Under the pieces are notes generated by a model. It did not search any database. It was not told where the DNA came from and worked only from the letters and a program-made list of their open reading frames with translations. Source: Arthrobacter sp. Leaf234 (GTDB taxonomy: Bacteria; Actinomycetota; Actinomycetes; Actinomycetales; Micrococcaceae). From it: DNA of 64,000 nt. The translations under genes were made by a program, and so were the position numbers. Shown piece after piece: positions 53,808-61,114 of the stretch (within the stretch, counting starts at the first letter, position 1; each line of letters starts with the position of its first letter). The stretch covers positions 434,001 to 498,000 of the forward strand of contig NZ_LMLU01000005.1 in assembly GCF_001422665.1 (NCBI RefSeq), read 5' to 3'.

Positions 53808-54206
53808 GCCGGCCTCTCAGGGGAAGCGGTGCCGTTCTGACCGGGGTGGGTACCGTCGAGCGTGGATTTCGCCCTGGGGCCTGCAGGTGCGCAGACCGTG
53901 GCGGATGCCCGCAGGCTCTTTCGGTATGTGGTTCTCGTGCCAGGAGTGTGGCTGGAGTGCGGCTGGAGTGTGGCTCGAGTGGGGTAGGAGTGAGGTCGGT
54001 GACGTCCCGCCAGGTAGCCGGAGGCTGCAGGGACGAGTAGAGGGGGATCGATGGCGCGTGGCGTTCACGCTCCTGCAGGAGCCCGATCACGCCTAGGGTC
54101 AGAGGCGACGTGCGGCACCAGTCCGTGTGCCGTTGGATGTACCGGTCCACACAACGCATCTCAGTGCGGTGTACCGGGTACGGGATCGACTCAGGGGACA
54201 TCGATA
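53808..54206 (+). promoter_or_regulatory. Leader region of the acyltransferase with 11-bp tandem repeats
   Basis: No gene was found in these 399 bases. They hold five tandem 11-base units (53943-53997), a perfect palindrome GCTCCTGCAGGAGC (54069-54082) and a small stem (54113-54132, CGGCAC/GTGCCG). A TAGGGT box at 54094-54099 could be a -10. Fourteen bases (CGCTCCTGCAGGAG) are shared with the leader of the WlbB-like gene at 15086-15099. Confidence 0.55.
53943..53997 (+). repeat. Five head-to-tail 11-bp repeats
   Basis: Units are GGAGTGTGGCT, GGAGTGCGGCT, GGAGTGTGGCT, CGAGTGGGGTA and GGAGTGAGGTC. Each unit is close to one DNA turn. Tandem 11-base-spaced repeats are recognised on one helix face by SARP-type and some other regulators. 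Confidence 0.75.
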
Positions 54207-55343
54207 GTGACCACCAGTGACAACTCCATCCCTACCGTTCGGCTGCCGTGGGCAGACGCCACGAGGGGAGCCGGCGTGATCGCCGTGGTGGTCTTCCATG
54301 TCCTCATCTGGGTCCATGACCCGGTGTTCGGCACCGAGACAGCGGCGGGTCCAGTCCTGTCCCGGGTGAACGCACTCCTCGGGACCCTGCGCATGCCCGT
54401 CCTGTTCGCTCTGGCGGGGATCCTGGCATCGCCGTCCCTGATCAGGGGAGGCGATGCGCGCAAGGCCCTGTCGAGGAGTGTCTCGAGCTACTACCTCTAT
54501 GTCGTCTGGCTCCTCATCTATCTTCTTCTGTTCCTCCTGGTCGGGACTCCCGGCAGCCCGCACTACTTCGACAGCTTGAACGGCTTCCTGACCCAGCTGG
54601 TCGTACCGGATACGACACTGTGGTTCATCTTCGCGTTGGCTGTGTACATACCGGTCGTCCTCGCCGCGCGCGCCATCCGTCTTCCCCCACCGGTGTTGCT
54701 CGTCCTCGCCGTGGTGGTGTGGTTCGTCCTGCAGTCGGAGGGCGACGGCAGCCTCCTCGAACGGTGTGCGGAGCACTTCGTCTTCTTCGCCTCCGGCGTC
54801 TTCGGTGCTGCGGCCCTCAGGAGAGCCGCAGCAGCCCCGCTCTGGCTGGCGGGGCTGTTCTCTGCGGTGTTCCTGGCATTGATGGCCCTGCGGACCACTG
54901 ATATCGGAGCGCAGAATGAGGCCCTCGAGTTCATGAGTTCGCTCGCCTCCATACCGGCCATGGCTGCCGTGGCGCATCAGGTGTGCCGGATCGCGCCGGT
55001 GGCGCGCGCTGCAGGGTTCATCGGTGCGCGCACCCTTCCGGTGTACGTGCTCCATCCGGTCGTGATCGTCTGCATCCTCGCTTTCGGGCGCCAGGAAGCG
55101 CTGGGGCCGTTCGTCGATTCGTTCGTCGTCGACGCCCTCTACCCCCTCGTCCTCTCGGCAGTGATCATCGTTGTCTGCCTCACCGCCGAGAACCTCCTTG
55201 CGCGAATTCCCGGCAATCCGCTGTTCGCCCTGCCCGAGTCCGTCCGACGGAGGATACTGGGCCCTCGCCGGCAGGACACCACGGCGACTCGCCGCCGGGG
55301 GAGGGCGCCGCTCGATGCCGGAGCCGGCGCCGCCGGCGGGTGA
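54207..55343 (+). CDS. Acyltransferase 3 family membrane protein
   Basis: The 378-residue protein has ten or so helices. It opens LPWADATRGAGVIAVVVFHVLIWVHD, the acyltransferase-3 signature with a catalytic-type His in FHVLIW, although the usual R-x10-H is not perfect. Members acetylate or succinylate sugars of surface polymers. The later segment TLPVYVLHPVVIVCIL matches the family's penultimate helix. GTG 54207 has AGGGGA 8 bases upstream. A ~30-residue Arg-rich tail follows the last helix. It is likely to modify a surface polysaccharide and is not near a matching pathway, unless the EPS locus is the target. Confidence 0.82.
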   Translation: MTTSDNSIPTVRLPWADATRGAGVIAVVVFHVLIWVHDPVFGTETAAGPVLSRVNALLGTLRMPVLFALAGILASPSLIRGGDARKALSRSVSSYYLYVVWLLIYLLLFLLVGTPGSPHYFDSLNGFLTQLVVPDTTLWFIFALAVYIPVVLAARAIRLPPPVLLVLAVVVWFVLQSEGDGSLLERCAEHFVFFASGVFGAAALRRAAAAPLWLAGLFSAVFLALMALRTTDIGAQNEALEFMSSLASIPAMAAVAHQVCRIAPVARAAGFIGARTLPVYVLHPVVIVCILAFGRQEALGPFVDSFVVDALYPLVLSAVIIVVCLTAENLLARIPGNPLFALPESVRRRILGPRRQDTTATRRRGRAPLDAGAGAAGG

Positions 55344-55425
55344 TCGGCTCGCCGAAGGGTGCGGGGCGTGGCAAACTAGATAACCGTGCGCAGGTGCCCC
55401 GCGCCGGGGTCCAGCTGCCGCATGG

Positions 55426-55497
55426 TCCGCCCTGGTGTAATGGCAGCACCCCAGCCTTTGGAGCTGTGGAGTATAGGTTCGAATCCTATGGGCGGAA
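55426..55497 (+). tRNA. tRNA-Gln (anticodon TTG)
   Basis: A cloverleaf of 72 bases fits: acceptor TCCGCCC with GGGCGGA, D-stem GTG/CAC, anticodon loop CTTTGGA (anticodon TTG), T-arm ATAGG-TTCGAAT-CCTAT. The top anticodon-stem pair is a C-T mismatch. CCA is not encoded. An AT-rich TAGATA box (55377-55382) may be the -10 of its promoter. Confidence 0.93.
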
Positions 55498-55572
55498 CGG
55501 CGCAAGCCCCGGTACCGGTCCCTCGCGGACGGCGGATCCGGCCACCACACCACAGGTAGGAGTGCCCGCTTC

Positions 55573-57105
55573 GTGAGCCCCCAGAGTGAAGAGACGGTGA
55601 CGCCGGCGGCGTCCACCGCCCAGAAGCCGGCGGCGGTCATCGTCCTCGCCGCGGGAGCCGGGACCCGCATGAAGTCCCGCACACCGAAGATCCTCCACCC
55701 GCTGGGCGGTCGGTCCATGATCGGTCACGCGCTCGCCGCGGCGCGGGGCCTGGACCCCCACCACCTCGCCGTCGTCGTCCGGCACGAGCGCGAGCTCGTC
55801 GCCGCGCACGTCGCGGGTGTCGATCCCGAGGCCCTGCTGGTCGACCAGGACGACGTCCCGGGGACCGGCCGCGCGGTGCAGGTGGCCCTCGAGGCGCTGG
55901 ACACGAGGGAGGGCACCATCGGGGGCACCGTGGTGGTGACCTACGGCGACGTACCCCTGCTCGAGGCCGCGACCCTGCGGGACCTCGTCGAGGTGCACGT
56001 CCGGGACCGGAACGCCGTCACCGTGCTCACTGCCGAGCTCGACGACGCCACCGGCTACGGGCGCATCGTCCGGAGCCCGGACGGCACGGTACTCGGCATC
56101 GTGGAGCACAAGGATGCCTCCGAGGAGCAGCGGACCATCCGCGAGGTGAACTCGGGGATCTATGCGTTCGACGCCGACGTCCTGCGCAGCGCGCTCGGCC
56201 GGATCGACGCCGGCAACGCCCAGGGCGAGCTGTACCTGACCGATGTGCTCGGCATCGCACGGAACGACGGCGGCAGGGTGGCAGGACTGATCGTGCAGGA
56301 CCGCTGGCAGGTCGAGGGCGCCAATGACCGCGTCCAGCTCGCCCGTCTTGCCGCCGAGCTGAACCGCCGCATCCTCGAACGGTGGATGCGCGCGGGCGTG
56401 AGTATCGTCGACCCCGGCAGCACCTGGATCGACGTCCACGTGGAGCTGGCCGAGGATGTCACGGTCCTGCCGGGAACGCTGCTGCACGGCACCACCACGA
56501 TCGCCAGGGACGCCGTCGTGGGTCCCGACACGTCCTTGACGGACGTGTCCGTCGGGCAGGGAGCCCACGTGACCCGGACCCACGGCAGCGGCGCCAGGAT
56601 CGGCGACGGGGCCAGCGTCGGTCCCTTCACCTACCTCCGGCCGGGAACGGTACTGGGCGAGGACGGCAAGATCGGCGCGTTCTACGAGACCAAGAACGTG
56701 GTGGTGGGCCGCGGCTCGAAACTCTCGCACCTCGGCTATGCGGGCGATGCGGAGATCGGTGAATACACCAACATCGGCTGCGGCAACATCACCGCCAACT
56801 ACGACGGTGTCGACAAGCACCGCACCGTCATCGGGTCCCACGTCCGTACCAGCTCGAACACGGTCTTCGTCGCGCCGGTCACGGTGGGCGACGGCGCCTA
56901 CACCGGTGCCGGCGCCGTCATCCGCAAGGACGTCCCCGCCGGGGCGCTCGGACTGAGCGTCGTGGCGCAGCGCAACGTCCCGGGCTGGACCTCGGAGAAG
57001 CGACCCGGCACAGCTGCGGACGAGGCGGCGCGCGCGAGCATGGCCGGAACCGACACATCAGGCCCACAGGCAACGAAGGAACCACAGGAAAGCGGTCAGT
57101 CATGA
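55573..57105 (+). CDS. glmU: Bifunctional GlcNAc-1-P uridyltransferase / GlcN-1-P acetyltransferase, GlmU
   Basis: The 510-residue enzyme makes UDP-GlcNAc, the precursor of peptidoglycan and of the amino-sugars built in region 1. The N-terminal uridyltransferase has VIVLAAGAGTRMKSRTPKILHPLGG and a DV/TYGDVPLL metal site. The C-terminal left-handed beta-helix carries YLRPGTVLGEDGKIGAFYETKN and NITANYDGVDKHRT. GTG 55573 has TAGGAG upstream, at a somewhat long distance. The last ~40 residues are a disordered tail. The stop overlaps the prs start by 4 bases. Confidence 0.96.
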   Translation: MSPQSEETVTPAASTAQKPAAVIVLAAGAGTRMKSRTPKILHPLGGRSMIGHALAAARGLDPHHLAVVVRHERELVAAHVAGVDPEALLVDQDDVPGTGRAVQVALEALDTREGTIGGTVVVTYGDVPLLEAATLRDLVEVHVRDRNAVTVLTAELDDATGYGRIVRSPDGTVLGIVEHKDASEEQRTIREVNSGIYAFDADVLRSALGRIDAGNAQGELYLTDVLGIARNDGGRVAGLIVQDRWQVEGANDRVQLARLAAELNRRILERWMRAGVSIVDPGSTWIDVHVELAEDVTVLPGTLLHGTTTIARDAVVGPDTSLTDVSVGQGAHVTRTHGSGARIGDGASVGPFTYLRPGTVLGEDGKIGAFYETKNVVVGRGSKLSHLGYAGDAEIGEYTNIGCGNITANYDGVDKHRTVIGSHVRTSSNTVFVAPVTVGDGAYTGAGAVIRKDVPAGALGLSVVAQRNVPGWTSEKRPGTAADEAARASMAGTDTSGPQATKEPQESGQS

Positions 57106-58082
57106 GCGAGATCACGGCACGCGGCGAGAAGAAACTGGTGCTCGCCTCCGGGCGTGCACACCCCGAACTGGCCGAGGAGATCGCGTCCTGGCTCGGCACC
57201 GAACTGCTGCCGGTCTCCGCCTACGACTTCGCCAACGGCGAGATCTACGTACGCTCCGGCGAGAGCGTGCGTGGTACCGACGTCTTCGTCATCCAGGCCC
57301 ACCCGGCGCCCCTGAACAACTGGCTCATGGAACAGCTCATCATGGTGGATTCGCTCAAGCGGGCCTCGGCCAAGCGGATCACCGTCGTCTCGCCGTTCTA
57401 CCCCTATGCGCGGCAGGACAAGAAGGGGCGCGGACGTGAACCGATCTCCGCCCGCCTCGTCGCCGACCTGTACAAGACGGCGGGAGCGAACCGCCTGATG
57501 TCCGTGGATCTGCACACCTCCCAGATCCAGGGGTTCTTCGACGGCCCCGTGGACCACCTCATGGCCATCCCGCTCCTCGCCGACTACATCCGGACGAGGG
57601 TCGACGCCGACAATGTCACGGTCGTCTCGCCCGACACCGGACGGGTGCGCGTCGCCGAGCAGTGGGCCGAGCGGCTCGGGGGGGCACCCCTCGCGTTCGT
57701 GCACAAGAGCCGCGATCTCACGGTTCCGAACCAGGCCGTGTCCAAGCAGGTCGTCGGCCAGGTCGAGGGCCGCACCTGCGTGCTCATCGACGACATGATC
57801 GATACCGGGGGCACGATCTCCGGGGCCGTGCAGGTGCTGAAGAACGCCGGGGCCAAGGATGTCATCATCGCGGCGACCCATGCGGTGTTCTCCGATCCGG
57901 CGGCGCGTCGACTGGCCGAGTCCGGGGCCCGTGAGGTCGTCGTCACCAATACTCTGCCGATACCCTCCGAGAAGCGCTTCCCCCAACTCACGGTCCTGTC
58001 GATCGCACCCCTGATCGCCCGTGCCATCCGCGAGGTGTTCGACGACGGATCGGTGACGAGCCTCTTCGACGGCAACGCCTGA
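57102..58082 (+). CDS. prs: Ribose-phosphate pyrophosphokinase
   Basis: The 326-residue PRPP synthase makes phosphoribosyl pyrophosphate from ribose-5-P and ATP for nucleotides, His and Trp. It has VLASGRAHPELAEEIASWLG, YDFANGEIYVRSGESVRGTDVFV, FYPYARQDKKGRGREPISA, SVDLHTSQIQGFFDGPVDHL (metal/ATP site) and CVLIDDMIDTGGTI (PRPP loop). ATG 57102 overlaps glmU by 4 bases, the conserved actinobacterial order. Confidence 0.97.
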   Translation: MSEITARGEKKLVLASGRAHPELAEEIASWLGTELLPVSAYDFANGEIYVRSGESVRGTDVFVIQAHPAPLNNWLMEQLIMVDSLKRASAKRITVVSPFYPYARQDKKGRGREPISARLVADLYKTAGANRLMSVDLHTSQIQGFFDGPVDHLMAIPLLADYIRTRVDADNVTVVSPDTGRVRVAEQWAERLGGAPLAFVHKSRDLTVPNQAVSKQVVGQVEGRTCVLIDDMIDTGGTISGAVQVLKNAGAKDVIIAATHAVFSDPAARRLAESGAREVVVTNTLPIPSEKRFPQLTVLSIAPLIARAIREVFDDGSVTSLFDGNA

Positions 58083-58092
58083 ACGGATGCCG

Positions 58093-58115
58093 TGCCCTGC
58101 TGAAGAGCAAGGGCA
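58093..58115 (+). terminator. Stem-loop after prs
   Basis: TGCCCT-GCT-GAAG-AGC-AAGGGCA folds into a stem of nine pairs with one bulged A. It is 10 bases after the prs stop. No T-run follows, so it is a weak terminator candidate. Confidence 0.5.
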
Positions 58116-58135
58116 GGCGTCGAGAGCCCGGATAC

Positions 58136-58172
58136 CCCTACGCACAAGGCCGACAAAGCCGAGTGCGTAGGG
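58136..58172. promoter_or_regulatory. Perfect 10-bp inverted repeat upstream of the LAL genes
   Basis: CCCTACGCAC (58136-58145) and GTGCGTAGGG (58163-58172) enclose 17 bases that contain an inner GGC/GCC step. It may be a second terminator or an operator in the control region of the regulators. The heptamer GAGTAGT follows at 58187-58193. Confidence 0.55.
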
Positions 58173-58186
58173 AAACGACGGAAGTC

Positions 58187-58193
58187 GAGTAGT
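58187..58193 (+). promoter_or_regulatory. GAGTAGT element upstream of the LAL genes
   Basis: This heptamer (in TCGAGTAGTG) lies 141 bases before the first LAL gene. It matches the core of the element at 14918, 63906 and, reversed, at 63935. Confidence 0.35.
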
Positions 58194-58327
58194 GTTTCGT
58201 CGCCATACGTGGAAAAAACAAGTAAGAATACTGATGATTCCGTAGCAGCCACTCGTGCTGCCCCCATCCTCCCTTCCTACGCTGAGTTTCAGACACCTGT
58301 CACAAGCTGGGAAGAAGTAGGTCCTTC

Positions 58328-61114
58328 ATGCGGTCTCACAGTCTCGTACACACCCTTGTCCCTCCACCTGCTGCAGCCAGGCCGACCAGGTGGCACCCGG
58401 TGCAGGCGCCACCGGGGCACCCGGTGCAGGTGCTACCAGGGGCCTCGGTGCGCTTCATCGGAAGGATGGCCGAGACGGAATCGGCCCTGCAGGCCGTCCG
58501 TGATCCGGATTCGTCGGGTGCTGTGGTCGTGGGCCCCCCTGGCGTCGGCAAGACCGCCCTGCTGCACCAGGTGCTGCGCTCCCTCGACGGCAGCTACGTG
58601 GTCCGCGTCCGCGGGATCCGGTCGTCCGCGTCCTTCTCCTACCGGGCGCTCGGTTTCCTGCTCTCCGAGGTACCGGGCACCGTGACGCATCCGGCTCTCG
58701 TCCTCTCGGCAGTCTCGGCACACCTGCGTGAGGAGGCGGGAGGTCGCCGCATCGTCTTCGCCATCGACAACGCGGAGCACCTCGACAAGGCATCCTCGAC
58801 ACTGATCGGTCAGCTTCTTTCCGGTGACAGTGCCTCCGCCGTCCTGACCGTGACCGATTTCGCCCAGGCGGACCCGGTGTTCATGGGCCTCTGGCGGGCC
58901 AGCTCGCTGCGCCGGATCGACCTGAGGCCGCTCTCCTTCGAGGACACGGTGCTTTTCGTCGCCTCCGAACTCGGAGCTCCCGTCAGTCGCGAGGGCGTGG
59001 AGGCGTTGTGGTCCGTAGCCGGTGGGAATGCGCAGGCCACCCGTGCGTCCCTGCAGGGTTTCGTGCAACGCGGCGTGTTGGCGCGGCGCGGTGAGGCGTG
59101 GGTCCTGTTGCCGAACCGGAAGGGGATCGGACACGACGTGGTGAGCACTTCACCACTCCTGCGCACCCTCACCCGCAACCAGCGGCGAATCGTCGATCTC
59201 GTGTCGCTGGCCGGCGGGCTGCCGTGGCAGGATGCCGCTCGGCTCGCCGATCCGTCAGAGCTCGACGCGCTGCAGGACGCGGGCATCCTCGTGGTGCTGG
59301 CGGATCCCGAACCCTGCGTGAGGCTCGCCGCCGATGGCCTGGCGGATGCTGTGGCGGAACAGGTCCCCGAGGAGGAAGCAGCCCGTCTGTACCAGGATCT
59401 CCGATCCCGGCCCGGAGCTGCCCGGTATCTTGCCGACGATCCGGCTCGCGAGGTGGGCTGGCTGATTCAGGCCGGTCTGTCCGTCGACGTCCAGCTGGGT
59501 GTCACTGCGGTCGAGACCCTGAACCGGAGCGGACAACACCGGCGAGCGGCCGATCTCATCCGCATGATCACCACTCGCCGGCAGTCACCCGAGCTGGCCC
59601 TCGAGGCGATGATCGCTGCCCTCGGTCAAGGACATCTCAAGGATGCCACCGTCGCATCCGCGACGCTCTCTGCTGCCGAGGTCGAACTCGACCGGGAGGT
59701 CTTGATCAGGTACCTGGTGGAGGAGAGCCGCCTGCGTCGGCTCCACGCCGTCGGCGATCCGGCCCTACCACTGGATCGGGCCGACGAGCGGCTCACATCG
59801 TGGGGGCTCGACCGGATCGGGCAGCCCCCTGGAGATGCGCAGGACCGCTCGGAGTCCGTGAGTCTCGGCCGACGCGTGCTCGTCGCCCGTGCCGAACTGG
59901 CGTCCTTCGAGGGTCGGTACCGGGACAATCTCGCCGACCTCGAGGGGGTGCGTCAGACGGAGCTGTCCTCGTCCAGCGGCCGCGAGGAGTGCGCGTCGCT
60001 GGTGGCCCTCCAGTCCCTGCTCCTCGAGGCCATGGTGCTGCAGGAGCCCACGGAGCCCGCACTGCGACTCGCGGGAGTCCTGGCCCGTAACCTGTCGCAT
60101 CCCCAGGTGGCGCACCAGGCGGCGGATGCCGCTCTCCTGCGGGTGGAGGTGGCTTTCCTCGTCGCAGGCAACTGGGCCGCGGGGCGGATGATCTTCTCGG
60201 GCTCCCGACCCTCCTCCAGTTCGTGGTCGCTCCATCGGGGTTCCCTCGCCGATGTCGCTGTGGCGCTGGATCTCATAGCGCGCGAGCGCGTTCGGGACGC
60301 GACCGCGCTGCTCGAACCCGTCGTCGAGCAGCTACGCGTCGCCGATCGCTACGGACTGCTGCCCCTGGCCGAAGCTGTCCTCACCTACTGCGATGCCCTG
60401 ACCCCAGCACTGGATCGCGGGGTGGCGCACCTTCCGCCGGCTGGTCGTGCGAAGGGCAGCCCCTGGATGGTCCGGCGCGCTACGCGGCACTACCAGTTGC
60501 TGTCGCAGGCCTTGACCGGGTCCCGTGCCGAGGTAGCCCTGCAACTTCAGGAGCGGGTCCCGAGCGATCGTCGCCGAGGAGCGACGATGTGGGCCGTCAG
60601 CAGCCTCCTCTCCGCCCTGCGACTCGGAAGCAGAGCGGCAGCCGCGGAGCTCGAGGCATTGTCAGAGAATCTCGACGCCCCTCTTGCGGAGGTATGCCTG
60701 CTCTACGCCAAGGCCATTCTGCAGGCGGACACGGGTCTGCTCATCCGGGCCGTGGAAGCCGCGGCCGCGTCCGGCGACTATCGTCTGGCAGCAGACATTG
60801 CCAGATCAGGGATCGATCAGGCTCTGGCCGATGACGACCGGACGGCGTATCGCCTCATCCACCGCAGGCTGAGGGAGGTGCTTCCCGAACGGCTCAAGGA
60901 TGGACTCGGTGTCACAGCCCTCGGCCTGCTCACCGCCCGCGAGCGGGAGATCGCCGTGCTTGCAGCCACAGGACGCAGCAATCGAGCCATCGCGCAGCAC
61001 ATGTACGTGTCGGTCCGGACGGTCGAGGGGCACCTCTATCAGGTGTATTCCAAGCTCAGCGTCAACACCCGGGCCGAACTCGCCGAGCTGTTTCCCGCGG
61101 AGATCGATTCCTGA
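58328..61114 (+). CDS. Giant LuxR-family ATPase transcriptional regulator (LAL), first of two
   Basis: The 928-residue protein has an N-terminal STAND-type ATPase (Walker A GPPGVGKT at residues 69-76; Walker B-like RIVFAIDNAE near 141-150), a long helical TPR-like middle and a C-terminal LuxR HTH. The HTH is TAREREIAVLAATGRSNRAIAQHMYVSVRTVEGHLYQVYSKL. Such LAL/MalT-like regulators are activated by a ligand and ATP. The first 40 residues are Pro/Gln-rich, with HPVQAPPG-HPVQVLPG encoded by a ~24-base direct repeat (58391-58438). The start is uncertain: ATG 58328 has a poor ribosome site, and GTG 58448 just before FIGRMAETES is an alternative. It is coupled to the next gene by TGATG. Confidence 0.88.
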   Translation: MRSHSLVHTLVPPPAAARPTRWHPVQAPPGHPVQVLPGASVRFIGRMAETESALQAVRDPDSSGAVVVGPPGVGKTALLHQVLRSLDGSYVVRVRGIRSSASFSYRALGFLLSEVPGTVTHPALVLSAVSAHLREEAGGRRIVFAIDNAEHLDKASSTLIGQLLSGDSASAVLTVTDFAQADPVFMGLWRASSLRRIDLRPLSFEDTVLFVASELGAPVSREGVEALWSVAGGNAQATRASLQGFVQRGVLARRGEAWVLLPNRKGIGHDVVSTSPLLRTLTRNQRRIVDLVSLAGGLPWQDAARLADPSELDALQDAGILVVLADPEPCVRLAADGLADAVAEQVPEEEAARLYQDLRSRPGAARYLADDPAREVGWLIQAGLSVDVQLGVTAVETLNRSGQHRRAADLIRMITTRRQSPELALEAMIAALGQGHLKDATVASATLSAAEVELDREVLIRYLVEESRLRRLHAVGDPALPLDRADERLTSWGLDRIGQPPGDAQDRSESVSLGRRVLVARAELASFEGRYRDNLADLEGVRQTELSSSSGREECASLVALQSLLLEAMVLQEPTEPALRLAGVLARNLSHPQVAHQAADAALLRVEVAFLVAGNWAAGRMIFSGSRPSSSSWSLHRGSLADVAVALDLIARERVRDATALLEPVVEQLRVADRYGLLPLAEAVLTYCDALTPALDRGVAHLPPAGRAKGSPWMVRRATRHYQLLSQALTGSRAEVALQLQERVPSDRRRGATMWAVSSLLSALRLGSRAAAAELEALSENLDAPLAEVCLLYAKAILQADTGLLIRAVEAAAASGDYRLAADIARSGIDQALADDDRTAYRLIHRRLREVLPERLKDGLGVTALGLLTAREREIAVLAATGRSNRAIAQHMYVSVRTVEGHLYQVYSKLSVNTRAELAELFPAEIDS

